A DNA stretch of 60,919 nucleotides, taken from Bacteroidota bacterium. Its GTDB lineage: Bacteria; Bacteroidota; Bacteroidia; Bacteroidales; CG2-30-32-10. Where the stretch lies: NCBI GenBank assembly GCA_013377115.1, contig JACAAW010000006.1, forward strand, positions 1 to 60,919, given 5' to 3'. The notes beneath the pieces are model-generated. The model did no database searches, was not told the DNA's origin, and saw only the letters and a list, made by a program, of their open reading frames with translations. Below are positions 24,303 through 32,954 of this stretch, piece by piece (position 1 is the first letter of the stretch; every line of letters starts with the position of its first letter). Position numbers and translations under genes: made by a program.

Positions 24303-26936
24303 TTATAATTTACTAGCCAACACCGCAGTTTTTTTATAGTGTTTTGTGTTTCCTTTCAAATCGAAAACTTCCATATAAACTATATAAATTCCAATTGGAG
24401 ATTTTTCAGCGTCTTCATTAATTCCATCCCACGAAAAAGTCCCAGAAGTCCCTAATAACTGGCTCTTTTCTAAAACTCTAACCAATCTTCCTTTTGAATC
24501 ATAAACCATGATAGTAGCAACATATCCAGGTTCGCTAAACAAATAATTGATATTCAAAACATCATTTACTCCATCATTGTCTGGAGAAAAAATTTCAGGA
24601 CTTAAAGTTAATTCATTTGTTGGAATTTGGTCAGGCGTATATTGTGAATTCTTATATGCTGGAGTTGCAAAACCAACATTTTCTGCTGCCGAATGCCAGT
24701 TTGATTTATCATCTGTTGGCCTTTCAAAACTTAAGCGTTCTAATGAAACACCATCTGTTGTGGATAGTAATGGAAACTGCATTCCTAAAGAATAAGTGAA
24801 TTTATCAATTATGACTTCACTTTGATTTGCAATTACAACAACACCATCATCATTATTGAATGAAGGAAGTGAACTCATTTTAACAAAACCTTTCGGGTTG
24901 GTTGTAGAATACTGGCTTTTCACCATATCAGGGTTGGTTGTCAAAACGTAATATTCTTGTGGGAAAATTAAAAAACCATCAGCACTAATTGGATTTACTG
25001 AAGTTAAAACATTGTTTATTGTATCGTAAGAAGCCAATACAAGATATTTCATTTCAATTACTTTATTGGAATGATTGTAAATTTCAACAAAGTCAACACC
25101 ATTGTCTTTTGGGTTTGAAAGAACTTCGTTTATCAAAATATCACCTTTTACGGCAGCAGAAGGAATTGCAAATTTAGCACTTGAAAACGTTGCAATATTT
25201 CCAGCACAATCTTTTATTGTATCAGAAATGGTGATATAATAAATGACACTATTTTGAAAAGTGCCGGCAAATTGCAAAATTACCGATTTGAAATCCGGAC
25301 CAACAATAGAAACACTTGAAGGATTTCCAATTGAATTGTCAACAGAATAATTTGAAACATTTTTTAATAATAAACTATCAAGCGTTTCAGTAAAAAACAA
25401 TTGAATGCTAGATTGAGTGAGCATGCCAACTCTATCAATTTCTGGACGAATATTATCAGCATTGGCGGCATTTATAGAATTTGTTGAACCCGGCGTTCCA
25501 CCTTTTACATCAACAGAAGCACGCCAATTATTCATTGCACCACAAGGATTATTTGGATCAATTTGTTCGAGCGACCAACCACCATCTTTTTTATTTGCGT
25601 TCTGATACCAGTCACTGCTATAGGTAATCGTATGAATTATTTTTCCAAGATTATTGGATAATACAATCGTTGCACCATCGTTGGTAAGGGAATAAATATT
25701 GGTGAAAAAATCAACACAAGTTCCATAAACAGATAATCCGGTAATTGCCTCAGCTTTGGTAAGAATTAAATAGCCGTGAGCCTGAATACTTACATCTGGA
25801 AATATTTTGGTGTAGGAACCAAAAGCAAGGGTCCAGTCTTTTAAGCTGATTGGGAAGTTAGTTCTATTATACAATTCCATATACTCATATGCAGGAAGTC
25901 CGACGGCTGGGTCTGGGTCGGCCATAAGTTCGTTAATAACGATATCATATGATTTTGGTAAGTAAAATACAAAATCATTATTCGCTGTAACCATAGTGTT
26001 TACAGCAAGATCCTGAATGTTTGAAGTAGTTAAAGAATAAGTTTGTCCTTCGATAAAACCAGAAGCAAATGTTAAATGAACTAGTGCAAGATTAGTAGCA
26101 TCCCGAATTGCAGTAATTGGATTTCCAATTCCTCCATTTACACTATAATTTGAAATTGTTTCAGCAATGGACTGAAATACTGATTCAGAAAATAAAACTT
26201 CAACCTGATTATTAGAAATTGCCGAAATAGAAGAGATTACTGGGGCAATGGTATCAACAATTATTCCTCCGGCATAAATGTCATCAAAATAATAACTTGT
26301 TCCATTGCTACTGGTATAATTGCAATAAACTCCAGCAAAACTAGGAACTAAAGTTACAATTGGCTCGCTAAATGTACCATGAAGAATATAGGAGTTTCCA
26401 GTAACAGTATTTGTTGTGTCAGAAAAGAGGCTCCAGTTTCCGGCTAAATCTCTGGTTACTTTCACATGAATTTGATTAATGCTAGAAAGACATTCAACGG
26501 GTCCAGGAACCAATACGGAAAAAGAACCAGTGGCTCCGGTCTGCTTGCAGAGAGATATTTTATCATCAGCACCACCAATTTGAACAAAATAGCCATTTAA
26601 TGAACCCTCTAAATTTTGTTGGTCAGAAGCTAAATAAAATCGTGCATAATTAGTTGCTGAGGTAGAAGGAACTCTTGAATAAAAATGCCATTCAGTATTA
26701 TTTATTAGCGTATTGGTTGTTGCCAAATATGATATGGCAGTAATCGTATTATTAAGCTGTAATAAAGGTTTTGTTGGAATTGTAGAAATAGTTGTATTTA
26801 TTTTATATTCAGAAGTGTCACCAACCCATTCAGAACCAGCAGGATTGATATGAAAATTCCCGTCTGAAAAGGTCTCGTTTATTTGACCTTGAACAAAAAT
26901 AGGAAAGAATGATAAAAGAAAAAATAATTTTTTCAT
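24303..26936 (-). CDS. Secreted lamin-tail-domain (LTD) protein with FlgD-like C-terminal domain
   Basis: 877 residues. Signal peptide MKKLFFLLSFFPIFVQGQ. Residues about 20-235 resemble a lectin/LamG-like beta-sandwich. SbsA-type Ig-like segments follow (VSGISAIS-like; VEVLFSESV, IQLFFTETL). Two lamin-tail domains are recognisable from DIVINELMADPDP (about 330-450) and GDILINEVLSNPKD (about 600-720). The last about 95 residues (FSPDNDGVND ... GTFSWDGINED ... PIGIYIVYMEVFD) form a FlgD-Ig/CHU_C-type domain related to T9SS type B tails. Probably a cell-surface or extracellular adhesion or nucleic-acid-associated protein; the role is not established. It is divergent from asd. Confidence 0.85.
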   Translation of the reverse strand: MKKLFFLLSFFPIFVQGQINETFSDGNFHINPAGSEWVGDTSEYKINTTISTIPTKPLLQLNNTITAISYLATTNTLINNTEWHFYSRVPSTSATNYARFYLASDQQNLEGSLNGYFVQIGGADDKISLCKQTGATGSFSVLVPGPVECLSSINQIHVKVTRDLAGNWSLFSDTTNTVTGNSYILHGTFSEPIVTLVPSFAGVYCNYTSSNGTSYYFDDIYAGGIIVDTIAPVISSISAISNNQVEVLFSESVFQSIAETISNYSVNGGIGNPITAIRDATNLALVHLTFASGFIEGQTYSLTTSNIQDLAVNTMVTANNDFVFYLPKSYDIVINELMADPDPAVGLPAYEYMELYNRTNFPISLKDWTLAFGSYTKIFPDVSIQAHGYLILTKAEAITGLSVYGTCVDFFTNIYSLTNDGATIVLSNNLGKIIHTITYSSDWYQNANKKDGGWSLEQIDPNNPCGAMNNWRASVDVKGGTPGSTNSINAANADNIRPEIDRVGMLTQSSIQLFFTETLDSLLLKNVSNYSVDNSIGNPSSVSIVGPDFKSVILQFAGTFQNSVIYYITISDTIKDCAGNIATFSSAKFAIPSAAVKGDILINEVLSNPKDNGVDFVEIYNHSNKVIEMKYLVLASYDTINNVLTSVNPISADGFLIFPQEYYVLTTNPDMVKSQYSTTNPKGFVKMSSLPSFNNDDGVVVIANQSEVIIDKFTYSLGMQFPLLSTTDGVSLERLSFERPTDDKSNWHSAAENVGFATPAYKNSQYTPDQIPTNELTLSPEIFSPDNDGVNDVLNINYLFSEPGYVATIMVYDSKGRLVRVLEKSQLLGTSGTFSWDGINEDAEKSPIGIYIVYMEVFDLKGNTKHYKKTAVLASKL

Positions 26937-26968
26937 AATTGATAAAATAGATTTGAAGGTAAATATAC

Positions 26969-26976
26969 TACTTTTG
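26969..26976 (+). promoter_or_regulatory. -7 element (TACTTTTG) of asd
   Basis: TACTTTTG matches TAnnTTTG and lies 42 bases upstream of the asd ATG at 27019. It falls inside the longer reading frame starting at 26953, which supports the later start. Confidence 0.5.
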
Positions 26977-27018
26977 TATAATTATTTAATATTAATTAAA
27001 AAAATTAAAATAATTAAT

Positions 27019-28005
27019 ATGAAGATTGCAATTATTGGTGCTACCGGACTTGTTGGCACAATGATGATTAAAGTTTTAGAAGAAAGTAATATTTCTGTTT
27101 CAGAATTTATTCCAGTTGCTTCTGAAAAATCTGTTGGAAAAGAAATTTTTTTTAAAGGAAAATCATACAAAGTTGTTGGAATTGAAGAGGCAATTTCTAA
27201 AAACCCTCAATTTGCAATTTTTTCGGCTGGAGGGTCTACTTCAAAAAAATGGGCTCCTGAATTTGCAAAAATTGGAACAATAGTTATTGATAATTCCTCA
27301 GCTTGGCGTATGTTTCCTGAAATTCCATTGATTGTTCCTGAAATTAATGCCGATCTTTTAAATAAAAGCCATTATATTATTTCCAACCCAAATTGCTCTA
27401 CTATCCAAATGGTGGTTGCTTTAGCTCCCTTACATTTAAAATATAAAATAAAAAGATTGGTGATTTCAACGTATCAATCCGTCACCGGAACTGGAGTTAA
27501 AGCTGTTGAGCAATTAAATAATGAGCGAAATAAAATCGATGGAATAAAAGCATATCCACACCCTATTGATTTAAATTTGATTCCTCATGGTGGCGATTTC
27601 CTCGAAAATGGATATACTACCGAAGAACAAAAATTGGTTGATGAAACAAGAAAAATATTAAGGGACGAATCGATTAGAATTACTGCCACAGTAGTGAGAG
27701 TTCCTGTTTTTGGAGGTCATTCAGAATCCGTAAATATTGAATTTGAAAATGATTTTGAATTAAATGAATTGAAGGATCTTCTTTCATCATCACCTGGAAT
27801 CACAGTTTTGAATGATGATAAAAATAATGTTTATCCGATGCCTTTATTTGCAGAAGGAAAAAACGACGTGTTTGTTGGTCGAATTCGCAGAGATGAGTCC
27901 AATCCGAATTCCTTAAATTTATGGATTGTTTCTGATAATCTAAGAAAAGGTGCAGCTACAAATGCTGTCCAAATTGCTGAATACATAATTGATAAAGTCC
28001 TTTAA
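27019..28005 (+). CDS. asd: Aspartate-semialdehyde dehydrogenase
   Basis: 328 residues from the ATG at 27019, where the NADP-binding motif begins at once (MKIAIIGATGLVGT); the ATG at 26953 would add 22 unusual residues and include the promoter element. The enzyme reduces L-aspartyl-4-phosphate to aspartate semialdehyde, the branch point to lysine/diaminopimelate, threonine and methionine. Catalytic C126 is in SNPNCSTIQM and general base H234 in GGHSESVN; SSAWRM and PEIN are also conserved. It is a single gene, divergent from the LTD protein and convergent with the CAP protein. Confidence 0.95.
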   Translation: MKIAIIGATGLVGTMMIKVLEESNISVSEFIPVASEKSVGKEIFFKGKSYKVVGIEEAISKNPQFAIFSAGGSTSKKWAPEFAKIGTIVIDNSSAWRMFPEIPLIVPEINADLLNKSHYIISNPNCSTIQMVVALAPLHLKYKIKRLVISTYQSVTGTGVKAVEQLNNERNKIDGIKAYPHPIDLNLIPHGGDFLENGYTTEEQKLVDETRKILRDESIRITATVVRVPVFGGHSESVNIEFENDFELNELKDLLSSSPGITVLNDDKNNVYPMPLFAEGKNDVFVGRIRRDESNPNSLNLWIVSDNLRKGAATNAVQIAEYIIDKVL

Positions 28006-28014
28006 CAGTCTTTT

Positions 28015-28656
28015 CTACTGACAAACAAAATCCATTACGCAGCAAGTAGCATATTTTTTATGTGGTTGAATTGAAACTCCAATGAAATTGTATTCTTTGT
28101 CGAGGATATTATTTCGATGCCCATATCCACTAACACCATCATCTATTAATAAATCCATAACAATTGTCAGAGGATCACTATATCCATAATCGCAATTCTC
28201 ACCTCTAGAAGAAAAACTGGTTTTTAATACCGCAAATCTTTTTGTAACATCTTTGTGTCCAGTAAATCCTTCTTTTCCCATTTTTATTGCGTATTGTTTT
28301 GCAATTAAGGAAACTTCTTTTGATGGAACTAATGGTTTAAGAGCCGACTGATTTTTCAATGTCGAAAACAAAGAATTCACATAAATCGTCTTTTTCTGTT
28401 TGGTTGAGTCAATGAACTTCTGTAAATAAGTTTGAGCAAAAAGTTTTCCGTTTATTCGAGCTAAATTTGAATAAAAAATCACACTTTTTTCGTCTTTTGA
28501 TAAATAATCAGAGGTTTTGGCAGAATTGGCTGCATCTATTTCTGATTGTTTCCATTTATCAAATGGATATTTCTGTTTAATTTCCTGCGAATATACTACT
28601 GCAGAAAAGGATGATAATAATAAAAGAAAGAGTATTTTAAAAAATTGAAGTTTCAT
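28015..28656 (-). CDS. Secreted CAP-domain (SCP/PR1-like) protein
   Basis: 213 residues. Signal peptide MKLQFFKILFLLLLSSFSAVVYSQ. The CAP-domain signatures are GHKDVTKRF, SSRGENCDYG, and SGYGHRNNILDKEYNFIGVSI near the C-terminus. The last carries the His and Asn-Asn-Ile-Leu stretch typical of bacterial CAP proteins. Bacterial CAP proteins are exported and mostly of unknown biochemical role. Three Cys lie in the last about 10 residues (ATCCVMDFVC), which could form disulfides. The gene is convergent with asd, separated by 9 bases, and divergent from the metal-related operon. Confidence 0.85.
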   Translation of the reverse strand: MKLQFFKILFLLLLSSFSAVVYSQEIKQKYPFDKWKQSEIDAANSAKTSDYLSKDEKSVIFYSNLARINGKLFAQTYLQKFIDSTKQKKTIYVNSLFSTLKNQSALKPLVPSKEVSLIAKQYAIKMGKEGFTGHKDVTKRFAVLKTSFSSRGENCDYGYSDPLTIVMDLLIDDGVSGYGHRNNILDKEYNFIGVSIQPHKKYATCCVMDFVCQ

Positions 28657-28818
28657 TTATTGAGGCATTTAATTTATTAACGAAAAAGTTTCGGAATAAT
28701 TGCAAAAATTATGCTTAATTGGTTTTAAGTTGATATAATTATTAATCTCTATTCCAAGAATTAACAATTCGTTAACAAATTTATGCATTTCCTATTAAGG
28801 AAAAGATCATTTTTAGAT

Positions 28819-28826
28819 TAATTTTG
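28819..28826 (+). promoter_or_regulatory. -7 element (TAATTTTG) of the metal-related operon
   Basis: TAATTTTG matches TAnnTTTG. Its final G is the G of a GTG that would otherwise be an in-frame start at 28826, so translation more likely begins downstream, at the TTG at 28844. Confidence 0.45.
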
Positions 28827-28843
28827 TGCAAAATTCATTTTCA

Positions 28844-29320
28844 TTGAAAGCAATTTTTCGAAATAGTATTATTTTTTCTTTCTTATTAATTTTTATTGCC
28901 TCAACAGGTGGTATAAATTTATATAAAAGTTTATGTTCATGCACTGGACACGAAACTATTTCTTTTTTCAAGAAAGAAAGTACATGCTCACTTCAACATA
29001 AATCAAAAGACTCTGAAAAAGAAACCAAATATTGCTGTTCGAAAAAGAAAACTTCTAAAAAAGCAAAGAAATGTTGCTCAACAACCAATAAATATTTAAA
29101 AGTACGCAGTGATTTTGATGCTTTGGATGCAGTACAAATAAAAAATCATTCAGAGGATTTCGTTTTTCTTGTTAATTTGAAGAGCATCATTACTCTTAAA
29201 TCAAAATATCTCATTAAAGAAATTGTTCCCCCAGATTCGGTGGATCCGCCTTTACTTTTCGGCAAAAACCTTGTTTTCTTTTTACATCAATTAAAAATTG
29301 ACGCCTCAGATATTGCTTAA
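28844..29320 (+). CDS. Cys-rich exported HYC_CC_PP-like protein
   Basis: 158 residues from the TTG at 28844, giving N-terminus MKAIFRNSIIFSFLLIFIAS; a GTG at 28826 in the same frame would add six residues but overlaps a -7 promoter element. A single N-terminal hydrophobic segment acts as signal or anchor. After it lie clustered Cys: CSCTGHE, STCSLQH, KYCCSKKK and KKCCST, separated by Lys-rich stretches. The C-terminal part has VPPDSVDPPLLFG. This fits the small HYC_CC_PP-type family often found beside TonB-dependent receptors and HMA proteins in Bacteroidota. Metal binding is likely but unproven. It is the first gene of a three-gene operon. Confidence 0.72.
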   Translation: MKAIFRNSIIFSFLLIFIASTGGINLYKSLCSCTGHETISFFKKESTCSLQHKSKDSEKETKYCCSKKKTSKKAKKCCSTTNKYLKVRSDFDALDAVQIKNHSEDFVFLVNLKSIITLKSKYLIKEIVPPDSVDPPLLFGKNLVFFLHQLKIDASDIA

Positions 29321-29369
29321 TTATTTCAATAATTTTCAATATTACTTATTTATTTAGGAGGCATCATTT

Positions 29370-31760
29370 ATGAAAGCATATCATTTTAAAACATTTTTAT
29401 TTATTTTACTTTTATTTGGATTTTTCAAAGGGTTTTCCCAGAATTTAACTGGAACCATTTATGAAATTGACAATGCAAAAAAGAAAGCTCCATTAACTGG
29501 CGTAAATATGTATTGGGTCGGAACTCAAATATACGCAACAACGGATGTTACTGGAAAATTTAAGATTAAAAAACCAGATACAAAAAAGCTGCAATTGGTA
29601 ATTAGTTTTGTTGGCTATAAAACAGATACCTTAACTGTTATGAAAAGTGAAAAGGATCTTGAAATTGTACTTTCTGTGAATAAAGAATTAAAAGAAGTAG
29701 TAATTCAGGCCAGTCAAGATGGTTCTTATATTTCGAAAATGAAAACCATTAAAACTGAGGTTATTACAACGGCGGGTTTGCAAAAAGCAGCCTGTTGTAA
29801 TTTGTCAGAAAGCTTCGAAACAAATGCTTCTGTCGACGTTTCATACAGCGATGCGATTACTGGGGCTAAGCAAATACAATTGCTTGGTTTATCTGGTATT
29901 TATAGTCAGATTCAAACGGAAAATATTCCTTCAATCAGAGGGATGGCATCCACATTTGGATTAAACTATATTCCTGGTTCTTGGATGGAATCGATACAAA
30001 TTTCGAAAGGAACTTCATCGGTTATCAATGGTTATGAGTCAATTACAGGACAAATTAATGTTGAATATAAAAAACCAACCACTTCAGAAAGATTGTTGGT
30101 TAATGTTTATGGTAACCAGAATCAACGACTTGAAGCAAACGTAACCAGTGCGTTTAAACTCAATAAAAAATTAAGTACCATGTTGATGATTCATGCCGAA
30201 GATTTTTCTGAGAAAATTAACAATATCGATTCTACAACAATCAATTTGAATGGAGAAAAAGTGAATCTTGGTGAAAATTTTATGGATTTGCCACTTGTTA
30301 CTTCCTATAATATTTTCAATCGTTGGGAATATTCTACAAAAAGATGGGAATCTAGATTTGGAATCAAATATATGAATGAAGACCGCAGAGGTGGAACCAT
30401 GGATTATAATAAAAACACCTTTGTTTTAGATACCTCAAAGATAAATTCAAAATCATTGCCTTATGGTTTTGGATTGAAAACCAATCGCGCTGAAGCCTTT
30501 TGGAAAAATGGGTTTATGTTTCCAGACAAACCATATAAAAGTGTAGGTTTAATATTATCAGGAGTTTATCATGATCAAAAAGGTTTTTTTGGAGTAAATG
30601 ATTATTATGGGAAAGAGCAAAGTCTTTATGCCAATCTAATTTATCAATCAATAATTGGAAATACAAATCATAAATTTTCTACTGGATTAAGTTATTTATA
30701 TGATAATTACGAGGAAGGATATGATCAAACACAATTTAGATATTTGTACCAAGTAAATTCTTATCCTGTTGGCGCATCGGCACCAATGTATGATATTACC
30801 ACCCTTTATGATTACAGACATGTAAAGTATAATTGGGACAGAATGGAATCAGTTCCTGGAGCATTTTTTGAATATACTTATAACTATCTGACAACCTTTA
30901 CATTAATTGCTGGAATTAGAGCTGATTACCACAATAAATACGGCTTATTTTATACTCCTCGCACCAATATGAGATGGCAAATTAATGAAGGTCTGACTGT
31001 TAGAGCCTCTGCTGGATTAGGTTATAGAACTGCAAATATTATTTCGGAAAATTTATCATTATTGGCCAGTCAGAGAATTTTATTGGTTGAAGAACCATTG
31101 AAACAAGAAAAAGCAGCCAATTATGGAATCAATATTACAAAAGATTTTAGATTGTTTAAAAACAAAGCCCAATTTACTTTAGATTTTTATCGTACTGATT
31201 TTATGAATCAGGTAATAGTTGATTTAGATAGAGATCCAACGACAGCTTATTTTTATAATCTCAGAGGTAAGTCATATTCAAATAGTTATCAGGCACAATT
31301 AACTATTGAACCTCTAAAACACTTGACAATTTTGATGGCATATAGAATAAATGATGCTAAAACAACAATAGACAGTGTTTTACAAGAAAGATTGTTGCAA
31401 AATAAATACAAAGGCTTGCTTAATATTTCCTACGCAACAAATTTTGAGAAATGGAAATTTGATTTCACTTCACAATTTAATGGAAGTGCAAGAATTTCGC
31501 CTCAAGAAAAAATGCCTGAGATTGTGAGACGAGATTATGAAAGAACCCCAGAATACATCATTCTAAATGCGCAAATAACAAAGAAATTTAGACATGATAT
31601 TGATGTTTATGTAGGTGTTGAAAATTTGACTAATTTTAAGCAAAAAGATCCAATTACAGAAGCATTTATTCCTTACCATACTCATTTTGATACTACAATG
31701 GCATGGGGTCCGATTATTGGTAGAGTTATTTATGCCGGAATGAGATTTAGTATTAAATAA
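29370..31760 (+). CDS. TonB-dependent receptor, probable metal-related
   Basis: 796 residues. A signal peptide ends near GFSQ. A carboxypeptidase-like regulatory domain (about 22-108; GKFKIKKPD, VISFVGYKTDTL) precedes the plug (about 115-230) and a 22-strand-type outer-membrane barrel ending MRFSIK, with a terminal aromatic/hydrophobic strand. The plug has adjacent C142 and C143 in KAACCNLSESFE. The start has a clear Shine-Dalgarno AGGAGG (29356-29361), uncommon in this phylum. It lies 49 bases after the Cys-rich protein gene and 36 bases before an HMA lipoprotein gene. The neighbours suggest transport of copper or a metal chelate across the outer membrane; the substrate is inferred. Confidence 0.9.
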   Translation: MKAYHFKTFLFILLLFGFFKGFSQNLTGTIYEIDNAKKKAPLTGVNMYWVGTQIYATTDVTGKFKIKKPDTKKLQLVISFVGYKTDTLTVMKSEKDLEIVLSVNKELKEVVIQASQDGSYISKMKTIKTEVITTAGLQKAACCNLSESFETNASVDVSYSDAITGAKQIQLLGLSGIYSQIQTENIPSIRGMASTFGLNYIPGSWMESIQISKGTSSVINGYESITGQINVEYKKPTTSERLLVNVYGNQNQRLEANVTSAFKLNKKLSTMLMIHAEDFSEKINNIDSTTINLNGEKVNLGENFMDLPLVTSYNIFNRWEYSTKRWESRFGIKYMNEDRRGGTMDYNKNTFVLDTSKINSKSLPYGFGLKTNRAEAFWKNGFMFPDKPYKSVGLILSGVYHDQKGFFGVNDYYGKEQSLYANLIYQSIIGNTNHKFSTGLSYLYDNYEEGYDQTQFRYLYQVNSYPVGASAPMYDITTLYDYRHVKYNWDRMESVPGAFFEYTYNYLTTFTLIAGIRADYHNKYGLFYTPRTNMRWQINEGLTVRASAGLGYRTANIISENLSLLASQRILLVEEPLKQEKAANYGINITKDFRLFKNKAQFTLDFYRTDFMNQVIVDLDRDPTTAYFYNLRGKSYSNSYQAQLTIEPLKHLTILMAYRINDAKTTIDSVLQERLLQNKYKGLLNISYATNFEKWKFDFTSQFNGSARISPQEKMPEIVRRDYERTPEYIILNAQITKKFRHDIDVYVGVENLTNFKQKDPITEAFIPYHTHFDTTMAWGPIIGRVIYAGMRFSIK

Positions 31761-31796
31761 TTAAAAACAAACAAATATTAACTTAAAAAAATCAAT

Positions 31797-32150
31797 ATGA
31801 AAAACTTAGCAAAATTATTCGTTGTAGTAATTGTGGTTTTATCACAAGTGTCTTGTGCACAAAGCAATAAAAAAACAGCCGAAATTAAAATTAAAACATC
31901 TGCAGTTTGTGGTATGTGCAAAGAAAAAATTGAAAAAGAACTGCAATTTGAAAAAGGTGTAACTGCAGTTACCTTGGATTCTGAAACAAAAATCTGCACA
32001 ATTACTTACAAAACAGAAAAAACCACTCCTGAGAAATTGAGATTGGCCATTTCTAAAATTGGTTACGATGCCGACGAAGTTTTAGCCGATCCAAAGGCAT
32101 ATGAAAAACTTTCGCCCTGCTGTAAAAAAGATGCTGGGATGCATGAATAA
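31797..32150 (+). CDS. HMA-domain (heavy-metal-associated) lipoprotein
   Basis: 117 residues. The signal ends in a lipobox-like VSC with Cys at 20, so it is probably a periplasmic membrane-anchored protein. The domain is a ferredoxin-like HMA fold with the metal-binding CxxC at C38 and C41 (VCGMCKEKIE), then LRLAISKIGYDAD. The C-terminal tail SPCCKKDAGMHE adds a second possible metal site (two Cys plus Met and His). HMA domains bind Cu(I) or other soft metals. It is the last gene of the operon, ended by a perfect hairpin terminator one base after the stop codon. Confidence 0.9.
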   Translation: MKNLAKLFVVVIVVLSQVSCAQSNKKTAEIKIKTSAVCGMCKEKIEKELQFEKGVTAVTLDSETKICTITYKTEKTTPEKLRLAISKIGYDADEVLADPKAYEKLSPCCKKDAGMHE

Positions 32151-32180
32151 AAAAAAGGTTCTCGATTGAGAACCTTTTTT
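32151..32180 (+). terminator. Rho-independent terminator of the metal-related operon
   Basis: AAAAAAGGTTCTC (32151-32163) pairs perfectly with GAGAACCTTTTTT (32168-32180) around a 4-base loop, with a T-run at the end. Confidence 0.93.
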
Positions 32181-32194
32181 GTTTAATTTTTTAC

Positions 32195-32202
32195 TAAATT
32201 TG
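32195..32202 (+). promoter_or_regulatory. -7 element (TAAATTTG) of the coaX operon
   Basis: TAAATTTG matches TAnnTTTG, 17 bases before the coaX start at 32220. A TTTTTTG lies 13 bases upstream, closer than the usual -33 spacing. Confidence 0.45.
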
Positions 32203-32219
32203 AAGATTATTGCTACCCT

Positions 32220-32954
32220 ATGAATTTAGTTGTTGATATTGGAAATACCCAAACCAAAATTGCTCTTTTTGATAAAAACGAACATCAAAAAACTGAGATT
32301 GTTGAGGGTTTTTCAAATGAATTTCTATTGAATTATCTTTCTAATCGAAATGATATTAAATCAATTATTGTTTCTTCGGTAAAGAATCTGAGGATTGATT
32401 TTGAGCCAATTCGTCAAAGAAATATTTTCGTAATCGAATTTGACGAAAATACGCTACTGCCAATTATCAACAATTATCAAAGTTCGAAAACTCTTGGAAA
32501 AGATCGCTTAGCGGCAGCTGTTGGAGGATATCTTTTGCATCAAAATGAAAATGTTTTGGTAATTGATGCTGGAACTTGTATAAAGTATGATTTTGTCGAT
32601 TCGATTGGTAATTACGAAGGTGGGGCAATCTCTCCAGGAATATTGATGAGATTTAAAGCTTTAAATACTTTTACTGATAAATTGCCGTTAGTAGAAAAGT
32701 CGAATTTTAATAAATTAATTGGAAAAACAACTGAGGAATCAATTTTATCAGGTGTTTTTAATGGTGTTTTTGCTGAAGTTGATGGAATAATTGACCAGTA
32801 CAAGCAGAAATTTGGAGAGGTTAAAATTGTTTTAAGCGGTGGCGATATGAATTATTTTGATAATAGACTAAAAAATAGCATCTTTGCATTTCCAAATATA
32901 GTGATATTCGGGTTAAACAAAATATTGAATTTTAATGACAAATCGAATTTTTAA
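32220..32954 (+). CDS. coaX: Type III pantothenate kinase
   Basis: 244 residues. It catalyses the first step of coenzyme A synthesis, phosphorylating pantothenate. The ASKHA-fold phosphate loop is DIGNTQTK (about 5-12). GKDRLAAAVGGYL (about 94-106) and DAGTCIKYDF (about 117-126) follow, then the pantothenate-site region YEGGAISPGILMRFKAL. These are the CoaX signatures, distinct from bacterial CoaA or the staphylococcal type II enzyme. Its 3' end overlaps the outer-membrane protein gene by 20 bases, so translation is probably coupled. The coaX / outer-membrane protein / lptC order is common in Bacteroidota. Confidence 0.95.
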   Translation: MNLVVDIGNTQTKIALFDKNEHQKTEIVEGFSNEFLLNYLSNRNDIKSIIVSSVKNLRIDFEPIRQRNIFVIEFDENTLLPIINNYQSSKTLGKDRLAAAVGGYLLHQNENVLVIDAGTCIKYDFVDSIGNYEGGAISPGILMRFKALNTFTDKLPLVEKSNFNKLIGKTTEESILSGVFNGVFAEVDGIIDQYKQKFGEVKIVLSGGDMNYFDNRLKNSIFAFPNIVIFGLNKILNFNDKSNF

